Assembly: GCF_035961655.1 (NCBI RefSeq)
Contig: NZ_CP108393.1
Location: 992,001-1,056,000 of the forward strand
Direction: 5' to 3'
Length of the DNA: 64,000 nucleotides
Source of the DNA: Streptomyces sp. NBC_01317
Lineage (GTDB): Bacteria; Actinomycetota; Actinomycetes; Streptomycetales; Streptomycetaceae
This document shows, one piece after another, positions 43,411 through 52,089 of this stretch (within the stretch, counting starts at the first letter, position 1; each line of letters starts with the position of its first letter). The notes under the pieces are model-generated. The model was not told the DNA's origin. It saw only the letters and a program-made list of their open reading frames with translations, and ran no database searches. Position numbers and translations under genes: made by a program.

Positions 43411-44162
43411 GTCCTGTTGCTCCAGCGGAACGTCTTCAGCGCGAGCGCGCCGAAGACAACGGTGAACACGACCAGACCGACGCACCCCACGGCGATGTCG
43501 TCCAGGCCGCCGCGGCCGGAGAGGGCCGCCGACACCGCGTCGTTGAGGTAACGCAGGGGCAGGACACGGGAGATGGCCTGGAGCCAGGAGGGCATCATGT
43601 CGAGCGGGAGGAACGAGCCGGAGACGAAGGCCATCGGCACCATCAGGAAGTTGGCGATGGCGGCGACGGCTTCGGGGGTGTCGGCGTAGGAGCCGATGAC
43701 CACGCCGATGGTGAGGAACGCGGTGATGCCGAGAACGAGCACAGGCAGCGCCAGCGGCCAGCGGGCGTCCAGTTCCAGGCCGAAGACCGGCAGCATCGCC
43801 ACGGCGACGAAGACCACCGCCTGGACGACTCCCACGCCGAGGGCGAGGACGTACCGGGAGCCGAGAACGGCCGGCAGCCGGGTGGGCGTCATCCGGATCA
43901 ACCGCAGGAGATCGTCGCGACGCCACTGCATCAAGGTGAAGGCCACTCCGAAGACGGCGGCGTTGGCCACGCCCCAGGACATCACGCCCGGGGCGATGTA
44001 CGAGATGTAGGGGCGGCCGGTCTCCTCGACCTCCTGGCCCCGGAAGATCAGCCCGAAGACCACCAGGAAGAGGAGCGGGAAGGCGAAGGTGAAGAAGAGG
44101 GTGGCCTTGTCCCGGACCTGTGCCCGGAAGCCGGCCCCCGTCAGTGCCGCGTACGCGCTCAT
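43407..44162 (-). CDS. ABC-2 type exporter permease
   Basis: 251 residues, six predicted membrane helices (LFFTFAFPLLFLVVFGLIF, MSWGVANAAVFGVAFTLM, LALGVGVVQAVVFVAVAML, ALPVLVLGITAFLTIGVVIG, AIANFLMVPMAFVSGSFLP, VGCVGLVVFTVVFGALAL). The region PLDMMPSWLQAISRVLPLRY is the characteristic ABC-2 segment before the last helix. It overlaps both neighbours by 4 nt, so it is tightly coupled to the ATPase and YcaO genes. Expected role: export of, and possibly self-protection against, the mature peptide. Confidence 0.9.
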   Translation of the reverse strand: MSAYAALTGAGFRAQVRDKATLFFTFAFPLLFLVVFGLIFRGQEVEETGRPYISYIAPGVMSWGVANAAVFGVAFTLMQWRRDDLLRLIRMTPTRLPAVLGSRYVLALGVGVVQAVVFVAVAMLPVFGLELDARWPLALPVLVLGITAFLTIGVVIGSYADTPEAVAAIANFLMVPMAFVSGSFLPLDMMPSWLQAISRVLPLRYLNDAVSAALSGRGGLDDIAVGCVGLVVFTVVFGALALKTFRWSNRT

Positions 44163-45178
44163 CCGTGCCGCTCCGTGTCGTTGCCGAGGTCGGTGCTGAG
44201 GTCGGTGCTGCCGGCGCCGTCGGTGGGGGGCGCGGCTGCGGTGGGGGTGCCGGTGAGTTCGAGGTAGACGTCCTCCAGCGTCGCGGTCCGGGTCTGCACG
44301 CCGTCGAGTCCGGTGAGCGCGTCGACCGCCTGGAGGACCTTGCCGGCCACCGCGGTCTCCAGGACGAGCGAGCCGCCCTGGACGGTGACCCGGTCGACAC
44401 CGGGGATGGCCGTCGCGTCCGCCTCCGTCATCCGTTCGACGGGCACCATCAGCCGGGTGGGCACCGCGGCGCCGCTCACCAGATGGTGCGGCGAGTCCAG
44501 GGCGACGACCGAGCCGCCGACGAGGATCGCCACGCGGTCGCAGAGCGCCTCGGCCTCATCCAGGTGGTGGGTCGTGTAGACGATGGTGCGACCCTCGCTC
44601 TTGAGGTCGCGCAGGACCTTCCACAGATCGCGGCGGGCCTGCGGGTCGAGTGCCGCGGTGGGCTCGTCGAGGAAGATCAGTTCCGGGCCGTGGACCAGCG
44701 CGGAGGCGATGGCCAGGCGCTGTCGCTGGCCGCCCGAGAGGTTCTCGACCATGACGTCCCGCTGCTCGGTCAGCCCGACCGAGGCGAGGGTGCGGTCGGC
44801 GTCCTCGCGCCCGGCTCCGTACAGGGCGGCGACGGTACGGAGGTGTTCGCGCGCGGTCTGGCGTACGAAGAAGGCGGAGGACTGGGTCTGCACCCCCAGC
44901 CGGGGCAGCAGCGCCACGTTCCTCGGCCAGGGCGCGGCGCCGAGCACCGTGACGGTGCCGGAGTCCGCCTGGCGCAGCCCCTCCATGATCTCGACGAGGG
45001 TGGTCTTCCCCGCGCCGTTGGGTCCGAGGAGTCCGAAGAACTCCCCCCGGTGCACCTGGAGTGACACCCCGTCGACGGCCTGGCGGTCGCCGTATCGCTT
45101 GCGTATGCCGTCGACGACGATCGCCGCGTCGGTGGCGGTCTCGTCCGGCACGGATGCCATGGTCCTGGCCTCGCTCAT
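44159..45178 (-). CDS. ABC exporter ATP-binding protein (DrrA-like)
   Basis: 339 residues. Walker A GPNGAGKTTLV, signature LSGGQRQRLAIASALV, Walker B LIFLDEPTAALDPQ and the H-loop TTHHLDEAE are intact. The ~100-residue C-terminal extension (RLMVPVERMTEADATAIPGV ... ATLEDVYLELTG) is typical of DrrA/antibiotic-export ATPases. It pairs with the following ABC-2 permease (4-nt overlap). It lies 45 nt after the membrane protease. Confidence 0.92.
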   Translation of the reverse strand: MSEARTMASVPDETATDAAIVVDGIRKRYGDRQAVDGVSLQVHRGEFFGLLGPNGAGKTTLVEIMEGLRQADSGTVTVLGAAPWPRNVALLPRLGVQTQSSAFFVRQTAREHLRTVAALYGAGREDADRTLASVGLTEQRDVMVENLSGGQRQRLAIASALVHGPELIFLDEPTAALDPQARRDLWKVLRDLKSEGRTIVYTTHHLDEAEALCDRVAILVGGSVVALDSPHHLVSGAAVPTRLMVPVERMTEADATAIPGVDRVTVQGGSLVLETAVAGKVLQAVDALTGLDGVQTRTATLEDVYLELTGTPTAAAPPTDGAGSTDLSTDLGNDTERHG

Positions 45179-45223
45179 GTGCTTGTGCGCCCCTCGGGGT
45201 TGTGGGTCGGTGAACCGGGTGGG

Positions 45224-46402
45224 TCAGTCGAGCGGGTTGACGTGGATGAGTGTGGCGAGCGCCGCCACGATCGCCGCGACGAGCACGGCCGACCCCACCC
45301 CGTACCCGAGGTAGAGGGCACGGGCCCGGCGGGGATAGAGGGCGGCGGCCTTGCGGTCGCGCAGGCGCAGCCGCAGATACCGCCCGCTCTCCGGCGCGAG
45401 ACGGGTGACGCGCAGCACGTGGCCGAGCAGGGCGTAGCCGTCGAGCGGGGGCAGCGGCACCAGATTGACCAGGGCCTGGACGCTGCCGAGCAGCAGCAGT
45501 CCGGACAGGACACGGCGGGTCGGGTCGCCGGAGGGCAGCGCGGCCCACCAGGCCAGGAACGGCAGCAGGTAGAGCAGATTGGCGAAGGCACCGGCGCCCG
45601 CGACCGCGCACTGGTGCCAACGGGTGCGCAGATAGCGGTAGTTGTCGACCGTGCAGTACATCACGATCATGGGCAGCCGCCAGCGCAGCCCGATCTCGCT
45701 GACGGTGCCGCCGTACTTCCGGGCGGCGATCCCGTGGGCGAGTTCGTGCAGTGCCGTGCTCAGCCAGAGCAGGGTGAAGACGGCGACGAGCGCGACGGGC
45801 TGGTGGAAGAGCCACCAGGTGTCGCGGACCAACCCGGGGAGAGCGGTCGCGAGCAGGACCTCCATCGCCACGAGGAGCCCGCTCACGGGGAGGAGGACCG
45901 GGGCCCGTAGCGCGGGACCCAGCAGCCGGTGAAGCCGGCCCGTCGTGGCGTTCGCGTCGGCGACCAGCCGCAGGGTGCCGCGGAGCGGGTTCCCGTCGAA
46001 CGGACCGGTGGGCGCGGTGCTTCCGGCGTCCGGCGCGGCGCGCCGCGGCGGCGCTCCGGCCAGCAGCCCCCGGGCGGAGAGCAGCCCGAGGAGCCGGCCC
46101 CAGTGCGCTTCCGCGAGGCGCTTGCCGAAGGACTCGGCGTACGCGTCCCCGATCTCCCCGAGGGTGCGGACGCCGTCGAGCCGGGAGATGAGGAAGTGCT
46201 CCTTCACCCCGACCTCGAAGGCCGCGCCCCCGTCCGGGTCCTTGAGGAGATGTACGGTCGCGGGGCCGTGCAGCAGGGCGGGGCTCAGCAGGATGCCGGG
46301 GCGCAGCGCCGGGCGGTGGGAGAGGAGTTCGCCGTGCGCGGGGCTTCCGCCGGGAGTGGGGCTTCCGCCGGGAGCGGCGGCTGTGGCGGGCGGGCCGCTC
46401 AT
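45224..46402 (-). CDS. PqqD/RRE-like domain fused to M50 membrane zinc protease
   Basis: 392 residues. Residues ~25-120 form a PqqD-like winged helix (HFLISRLDGVRTLGEIGDAY, LLGLLSARGLLAG), the fold by which RiPP enzymes hold leader peptides. From ~165 there are five or six membrane helices with the zinc motif HELAHG (~215-220) and, further on, NLVPLPPLDGYALLGH, the M50/site-2-protease second ligand region. The gene overlaps the LanB C-domain gene by 4 nt. It is the only protease in the operon, so leader removal at the membrane, next to the ABC-2 exporter, is the likely role. A non-proteolytic export helper is the alternative. Confidence 0.85.
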   Translation of the reverse strand: MSGPPATAAAPGGSPTPGGSPAHGELLSHRPALRPGILLSPALLHGPATVHLLKDPDGGAAFEVGVKEHFLISRLDGVRTLGEIGDAYAESFGKRLAEAHWGRLLGLLSARGLLAGAPPRRAAPDAGSTAPTGPFDGNPLRGTLRLVADANATTGRLHRLLGPALRAPVLLPVSGLLVAMEVLLATALPGLVRDTWWLFHQPVALVAVFTLLWLSTALHELAHGIAARKYGGTVSEIGLRWRLPMIVMYCTVDNYRYLRTRWHQCAVAGAGAFANLLYLLPFLAWWAALPSGDPTRRVLSGLLLLGSVQALVNLVPLPPLDGYALLGHVLRVTRLAPESGRYLRLRLRDRKAAALYPRRARALYLGYGVGSAVLVAAIVAALATLIHVNPLD

Positions 46403-47466
46403 GGGATCGCCGCCGGAGCCGGGGCCGCCGCGCCCTCGCGCAGGACCCGGCCGAGGACGTGCGCCAGGTAGGCCTCGTCGCGGATCGTCACATGCAGCCG
46501 GTTGTTGGTCATGTGCATGTACGGGGAGAGGAGCAGCGGCAGCGCCACGGCGGGGTCGGTGACCGTCTCGTCGCGTGTGCCGTCCCAGGAGCGGAACACC
46601 AGCTCGCCGCCGACGGCCAGGTCCCGCGCCCGGGAGCGGAGTTCGGCGCAGTGTTCGGCCCAGCCGCGCAGGAAGGCGGGGAGCCGGCTCAGGTCCCCGG
46701 TGCGGACGGCCGCGCGGATCCCCTCGAAGCGGCGGCCGAGGCCGGGAGCCATCTCCGCGTAGTTCTTGTCGTACTCCTCGGAGCCGATGAAGCCGGTGCC
46801 CGGGAACGCCTTGTGCCAGAAGGTGTAGTAGTCGTCGAGGTAGCTCCCCAGCTCCTCCCGCCCGGGCAGGAAGCAGCCGGCCATGACCATCATGAGCTGG
46901 GCGGAGGTGCCGAGCAGCACGGTCCGCAGATGGAGGTTCATGGTGCGGAAGGCGTCCATGACCAGTTCGCTGGAGCGGGCGAAGTGCCATTCGGCGAGCG
47001 CGATCCCGGCGGGGCCGCCGTACTTGCCGTACTCGGGTTCGTACGGCTCGTACGAGAAGGAGTTGTTGGGCCGCAGGTTCATCCTGCCGTCCGCGTCCAT
47101 GAACGCGCCTCGGTCGCCCTTCGGGAACTCGATCTCGAAGAGGGTGTTGTAGAACTCGTTGAGGAAACCGGAGTCGACCTCGTAGAGCGCCGGCCGTGCC
47201 CGCAGGAAGCGGCTGATGGCCTCCTCGGCGCGGCGGCGGACCTCGTCGGTGGCGGCCGCGTCCACCGGCCGGAGCCGGAGCCGCACATGCGGGCCCTCCA
47301 GCCAGTAGTTGATGAAGAAGTGGCCGGCGAGCAGCCCGTCGGCGGTCAGTCCGGCCACCAGCGGCCGGACGCAGTTGACCAGCAGGGGCTGGGGGTTGGC
47401 CGCGTAGAAGATGTGGACAGCCTGCCAGTCGCCCGGGACGCCGGGTGTGGGGGTCAGCTCTGACAT
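46399..47466 (-). CDS. Split LanB C-domain protein (thiopeptide-type SpaB_C: elimination or cycloaddition)
   Basis: 355 residues. GDWQAVHIFYAANPQPLLVN at the start, FFINYWLEGPHVRLRLRP in the first third and LSPYMHMTNNRLHVTIRDE at the end are the hallmarks of the thiopeptide-type biosynthesis domain (TIGR03891-like), the stand-alone form of the LanB C-terminal domain. In goadsporin- and thiopeptide-type clusters such proteins either remove glutamate from glutamylated Ser/Thr to leave Dha/Dhb or close the pyridine ring by [4+2] cycloaddition. It overlaps the N-domain gene by 13 nt. As the only such protein here, elimination is the more economical role. Confidence 0.88.
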   Translation of the reverse strand: MSELTPTPGVPGDWQAVHIFYAANPQPLLVNCVRPLVAGLTADGLLAGHFFINYWLEGPHVRLRLRPVDAAATDEVRRRAEEAISRFLRARPALYEVDSGFLNEFYNTLFEIEFPKGDRGAFMDADGRMNLRPNNSFSYEPYEPEYGKYGGPAGIALAEWHFARSSELVMDAFRTMNLHLRTVLLGTSAQLMMVMAGCFLPGREELGSYLDDYYTFWHKAFPGTGFIGSEEYDKNYAEMAPGLGRRFEGIRAAVRTGDLSRLPAFLRGWAEHCAELRSRARDLAVGGELVFRSWDGTRDETVTDPAVALPLLLSPYMHMTNNRLHVTIRDEAYLAHVLGRVLREGAAAPAPAAIP

Positions 47467-50384
47467 GGGGGTACGCCCTCTGTGGGTCGGGTCGAGGTGA
47501 AGGTCTCCACGGCGAGTTCGGCGACATGGCTGCCGCGCTCGGAGCGGACGTGCAGCCCGCCCTCGGTGGGGAGCATCTCGCGCAGGACGACTCGGTCGCC
47601 GGGATGGGTGGGCAGCGCCTCCAGGGCGGTGAGCGAGAGGGCGCTGAGGAAGTCCACATACTGGGGCTTGGCGCCCGCGCCGCCCCGGGGGCCGCTGGAG
47701 ACGGTGGCGAAGACCTGGTCGGGCAGCCCGTGCGCGCGCCGCCACCGCTGCCAGTCGAGGAACCAGTCCTGGTCGCCGGTGCCGGGGCGGCGCGCGGGCA
47801 GCGCGCCGGCCGTCGTGGTCCAACTCCGGCGGCTGAGGACGACTTCGCCGTGCAGGACGCGGGGGCGCGAGGTGACGCCGTCCGCCGCCTCGCCCTCCGG
47901 GACGCCGCCCCACACGTCGAGGGGCGCCATCGACGTCGGGGACATCAGCAGCAGGGTGCGCGGGATCTCGGGCAGGGCGAGCGGCACCAGATAGCCCAGG
48001 TAGACGGGGATGACCTCGCGGCCGAGCCGCGCCGAGCGCAGCACGAGACGGTCGGTGGCCTCGTCGTGCTCGACGGAGAGGTCGTCCAGATGGATCCGGC
48101 GCTCCTCGGGAACGGTGCTGGACTCGCCGGGGCAGACGATCTCGTAGTCGGTGAGCGGACTGTGCAGATTGAGGTTGCTGGTGACCGCTCCGCCGGTGAT
48201 CTCGGCCAGCACCGCTCCCTCGGGGGTGACGGCGGCGGCCGTGTCGCGCAGGGCCCGGGAGAAGCCGCCCGCCTCGCCGGAGGGGCCCGGCGCGTCGTAG
48301 ACATGGGTGAAGCGGCTGAAGGGGAAGGAGAGTCCGCCGTAGGAGCGGTTGAGGACGACCAGCGGGACGCCGTCCTCCTGGGCGAGCTGGAGATGGTGCG
48401 ACTGAGGGACGAAGTCGCCCGCGAGCGGGGCGAGTTCGGCGGCCACCGGGGCGAGGTCGTCCTCGCCGAGCCGGATCTCGGCCGTGTCGCCGCGCGCCGC
48501 CCACGCCTGGCGCATCCGGTCGATGAAGGTCCGCCGGGCCGCGTCGAGGGCGCGGATCCCGGAGAGGCCGAGCCAGTTCTCCTCCGGTACGTACGCGCCC
48601 CGCTCGTCGAACGGGCGCCGCTTCCCCGCGAAGGAGAGGTACTGGTCGAAGAAGTCCTCGTGGAAGTCGTGGACCAGGCCGAGAAGGTCCGCGCACCGGC
48701 CGCCGCGGCCGTACCGCGCCACGAAGAACCCCTTGAACGTGATGCGCTGAGGGAGCGTCAGGTCGAAGGCGGGGAGGATCCTTTCGACGGAGCGCAGCGC
48801 CCCGCCGGCCGGCCCGGTCCACGCGTCCGGTCCGCAGCTCAGCTCGGAGCCGGCGCTGACGTCCTCGTACAGCAGGGTCTGCGGCAGTGTGGCCGCCGCG
48901 CCGCCGTTCAGCAGGGCCTGCGCCGCGTGGAGTCCGGCGCGCAACCGCGTGAGCAGCTCGGCCCGTTCGGCCCGGCCGGCCGCGGGGTAGCGGTCGACGG
49001 CGGCGAGCGGTCCGTCGAGCGCGGCGGCGAGGCCGTCGGCCCAGGGCCGGCCGAGGCCGGTCAGGGCGTTCCGGAAGGCGCGCGGCGGATCGGGACTGTG
49101 GACGTCGGTGTCCAGGCACGGCACGCGCACCATGCCGAGCTGGAGCAGCGCGGCCACATAGGTCTCGCACTGCTCGGGCTCGGCGTCGTGTTCGGTACGG
49201 AGCCACTCCACCAGATCGCGGTAGCGCAGTTCCCCGCCGCTGTCGAAGAGACCGAGCAGCCGGTCCAGGGTGCCACTGCGGCGCAGGAAGAAGAGACGGT
49301 CCTTGACGGCGTCGAAGGTGACGGCGGCCGAGTCGTCGCCCGTCGTGATCCACTGGCGTACGTACCGGATCCGGTCGTCGTCGCGCTCCCAGCCGGAGGC
49401 GAGCCGTACGGGCAGATCACCGCGGCGGCCAGGGTCGGCCAGGATCAGTTCCGCGAACCGCCCCAGCACGACGACGTTGAGCCGCACATGGCTGGACCAC
49501 GCGCCGTCGACGCGGAGGGCTCCGGCATCCCCGCTCCCGTCACGACCGGCGGGGGCGCTCCCGGTCCCGTTCCCCGTGGCGGTGCCGGTGGTGGCGTCCT
49601 CGCGGACCCCGTCGAAGAGGCCGGTCGCGACACCGGTGAAGGTGCTGAACGGGCTGGTCTTGCAGGCCGTCCGGTAGAGATACGCGAGCACGGACCGTTC
49701 GATCTTCCGCATCCGCTTGTCGTACGGCACACCGGATCCGGCCTTCGTCACGAACGCGTCGAGCTGTCCCTCCAGGGTCGGCGAGGCGAGCAGGAGCCCG
49801 CATCGCAGCCGGTCCTCCGCGAGCAGGGCGCGCAGCGCGGCGCGGGTCCGTTCGAGGTCGGCGGCGAGCAGCGGCGCCCCTTCGCTCCGCAGCCTCTCCA
49901 GCAGCAGGCGGTCCCGGACCCACTCGGCGGTGAGGTCCCCGGCGCGCGGGTCGAGCGCCGCGACCAGGCGTACGGCGTCCTCGGGGGCGGCGGGGAGGCG
50001 GTTGTTGAAGATCCGGCGGCGCAGGGCGAGGAGTTCCCTGCGCTGGCCCGCGCCCTCGCCGTCCGGGGAGACGTCGGTGGTCCGCACCACGTCGTGCAGC
50101 AGGTCGCTGAGTGCGGCTCCGCGCGTGCGCAGCCGCTCCTCGGCGGCGAGGACGTCGTCGGACCAGCGTCCGCTGTCCGCGCACCGCAGCGCGTGGACGG
50201 ATTCGACCGGGAGTCCGGCGACGCGGAGCATGAAGCGGCGGCCGGGACGCCACCGGGTCCGCGTGGTGTCCTGAGCGGTGGCCGCGCCCGTGGCCGTACT
50301 CCTCCCCCGGTCCGCGCTCGTGCGCGCGTCCTCAGCTGTGTCCGCGTTCGTGTCCGTGGCCGGTGCCATGGCAGATTCCCCCAT
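47454..50384 (-). CDS. Split LanB N-domain: glutamyl-tRNA-dependent lantibiotic dehydratase
   Basis: 976 residues (971 if the ATG at 50369, with GGGGGA 8 nt upstream, is used). Features of Lant_dehydr_N in order: FMLRVAGLPVESVHALR, FNNRLPAAPEDAVRLVAALD, KRMRKIERSVLAYLYRTACK with TSPFSTFTGVATGLF, ITFKGFFVARYGRGGRCADL, FHEDFFDQYLSFAGKRRPF and RWRRAHGLPDQVF. It ends after this domain; the elimination domain is in the next gene. These enzymes activate Ser/Thr side chains by glutamylation from Glu-tRNA. The first gene downstream of SagB, separated by 6 nt. Confidence 0.93.
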   Translation of the reverse strand: MGESAMAPATDTNADTAEDARTSADRGRSTATGAATAQDTTRTRWRPGRRFMLRVAGLPVESVHALRCADSGRWSDDVLAAEERLRTRGAALSDLLHDVVRTTDVSPDGEGAGQRRELLALRRRIFNNRLPAAPEDAVRLVAALDPRAGDLTAEWVRDRLLLERLRSEGAPLLAADLERTRAALRALLAEDRLRCGLLLASPTLEGQLDAFVTKAGSGVPYDKRMRKIERSVLAYLYRTACKTSPFSTFTGVATGLFDGVREDATTGTATGNGTGSAPAGRDGSGDAGALRVDGAWSSHVRLNVVVLGRFAELILADPGRRGDLPVRLASGWERDDDRIRYVRQWITTGDDSAAVTFDAVKDRLFFLRRSGTLDRLLGLFDSGGELRYRDLVEWLRTEHDAEPEQCETYVAALLQLGMVRVPCLDTDVHSPDPPRAFRNALTGLGRPWADGLAAALDGPLAAVDRYPAAGRAERAELLTRLRAGLHAAQALLNGGAAATLPQTLLYEDVSAGSELSCGPDAWTGPAGGALRSVERILPAFDLTLPQRITFKGFFVARYGRGGRCADLLGLVHDFHEDFFDQYLSFAGKRRPFDERGAYVPEENWLGLSGIRALDAARRTFIDRMRQAWAARGDTAEIRLGEDDLAPVAAELAPLAGDFVPQSHHLQLAQEDGVPLVVLNRSYGGLSFPFSRFTHVYDAPGPSGEAGGFSRALRDTAAAVTPEGAVLAEITGGAVTSNLNLHSPLTDYEIVCPGESSTVPEERRIHLDDLSVEHDEATDRLVLRSARLGREVIPVYLGYLVPLALPEIPRTLLLMSPTSMAPLDVWGGVPEGEAADGVTSRPRVLHGEVVLSRRSWTTTAGALPARRPGTGDQDWFLDWQRWRRAHGLPDQVFATVSSGPRGGAGAKPQYVDFLSALSLTALEALPTHPGDRVVLREMLPTEGGLHVRSERGSHVAELAVETFTSTRPTEGVPPCQS

Positions 50385-50390
50385 TCCCGG

Positions 50391-52037
50391 TCAGGCGATC
50401 TCGTAGCGGAAGTCGGCGGGCCGCGCCCGCTCGTTGCCGAGCAGCATGATCAGCAGCGGTTTCTCGCCCGTACCGTCGAGGCCCAGTTCCTCGATGTACG
50501 AGATGTTGTCGAAGCCGAGCGCGACACCCGCGCCGAGCCCGAGGGCGGACGCCGCGGTGTAGAAGGTCTGGGCGACCGCGCCGATCGTGCCGTTGACCAG
50601 CCGGTAGCCGCGGTCTCCCACGGCGTCCAGGACGGCGGTGGTACGGACCGTCGGCACCAGCACCGCGCCCGTCTGCTCCAGGTTGTAGTTGGAGAGGAAG
50701 TAGGTGCGCTGGAGGAACGGTCCTGGCGCTCCGGGCACCACCAGCCGCAGCTCGTGTGCGGCCGGGTCGTAGGCGTACGCGCCCGGTTCGATACCCTCGA
50801 CGTGGTTGACGAACGCGTACAGCGTGACCAGGCCGGGGAGCGCCGTCCGCCCGGCGCCCGGGCCGTCGGCCGGCGCAGCGGGACGCTCGGCGTCGCTGCC
50901 GAGCGAGGTGGCGGCGCAGGCGGCCAGCGTCGCGGCGAGCTGCCCGGAGGTGACGGGACGGCTCGCGTCGAAGCGGCCGAAGCTGCTCCGGCGCTCGCGC
51001 AGCGCGGTACGGACGCTGACCGGCGGCAGCTCGGGCGCCGGCAGCGCCACGGTGGCACCGGTCCCGGCCGGTACGGCGGCGGTGGCCGGCTCCAGGGCGC
51101 CCGGCGCGGGGCGGTCGGTGGCGGCTTCCACGGTGGCAGCGTGGATCCGCTGGAGCGTCTCGAAGGTCAGGACCGTACGGGAGCGCTCGGAGTCGGCATG
51201 CCGGACGGCCGGGGGCACGGGGAGCGCGGGGGCGGTGGGCCGCGCTCCCTCCCAGCTCAGCGGCACGACGGCGAAGACGCCCTCTTCCTCGTTCTCCACT
51301 CCGAGGAGACGGCTGAGCCTCGGCTCGTCGAACCAGAGCGCCGGCTCGATCGTCAGCCCCCTGGCGCGGGCCCACATGCGCCAGGTCTGGAGGACGGCGC
51401 CCAGATCCATGCTCACCGCGTGGAAGGAGAAGCTGTTGTATTTGAACGCGTTCTGCCAGTACTTGATCCCGAGGACGAGGAAGTGGTCGTGGTCCGCGCC
51501 CGTCCCGTCGGCGCCGAGCGCCGCGCGCACCTCGCCGGTGACGTCACCGGCCACCAGCCGCTGCATCGCGTGGTGCGGGGCCGCGTAGTAGTGGACGCCG
51601 GGTGTCCCAGGACCGCTGGGCCCGGAGATCCAGTAGACGCTGACGGGGTAGAGGCCGCCGCCGGACGCCGTGCCCCGCGACCAGTTGGCCTGGGCGTAGT
51701 GCGGGAGAGCGGCGAGATCGGTGTTGCTCTGCACGCCGAGCCGGCGTCCGGTCAGCCCGTAGGAGTCACGCAGCATCCCGGAGAGCGCGTCCAGGGTGAA
51801 CGGCCGCTCCGCGAAGGCGCCTTCGGCCCCGGGCCCCCCGGCCGCGCCGGGCAGACAGCCGGCCGCGACGGTCGCACCGGCGGGGAAGTCCGTCTCGGGC
51901 AGCGGGAACCCGCCGACGCCCGGGTAGAACTTCGCCTTGCGGGGCCGGTCCACCCAGTCGGGGACAAAATCTGCGGGCTCCATCGGGATCCGGCCGCGCT
52001 GCATGATCGCTGCCGCGTACTCATGGGCGTAGCCCAT
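50391..52037 (-). CDS. SagB-type azoline dehydrogenase with two nitroreductase domains
   Basis: 548 residues, ATG behind AGAGGAG. The first nitroreductase-like domain (~85-300) contains SGGGLYPVSVYWISG, FLVLGIKYWQNAFKYN and SFHAVSMDLGAVLQTWRMWA. The second (~355-548) begins RERRSSFGRFDASRPVTSGQ and ends FYTAASALGLGAGVALGFDN ... KPLLIMLLGNE. SagB/McbC enzymes use FMN to oxidise azolines to aromatic thiazoles or oxazoles. Single-domain forms are ~200-350 residues, so this is a tandem protein; one half may be structural. It lies 53 nt after the second YcaO gene. Confidence 0.9.
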   Translation of the reverse strand: MGYAHEYAAAIMQRGRIPMEPADFVPDWVDRPRKAKFYPGVGGFPLPETDFPAGATVAAGCLPGAAGGPGAEGAFAERPFTLDALSGMLRDSYGLTGRRLGVQSNTDLAALPHYAQANWSRGTASGGGLYPVSVYWISGPSGPGTPGVHYYAAPHHAMQRLVAGDVTGEVRAALGADGTGADHDHFLVLGIKYWQNAFKYNSFSFHAVSMDLGAVLQTWRMWARARGLTIEPALWFDEPRLSRLLGVENEEEGVFAVVPLSWEGARPTAPALPVPPAVRHADSERSRTVLTFETLQRIHAATVEAATDRPAPGALEPATAAVPAGTGATVALPAPELPPVSVRTALRERRSSFGRFDASRPVTSGQLAATLAACAATSLGSDAERPAAPADGPGAGRTALPGLVTLYAFVNHVEGIEPGAYAYDPAAHELRLVVPGAPGPFLQRTYFLSNYNLEQTGAVLVPTVRTTAVLDAVGDRGYRLVNGTIGAVAQTFYTAASALGLGAGVALGFDNISYIEELGLDGTGEKPLLIMLLGNERARPADFRYEIA

Positions 52038-52089
52038 GGAACGCTCCTCTCTGCTGGACATGTGCACGAAAAGGGGGGGCTGGGCGTGG

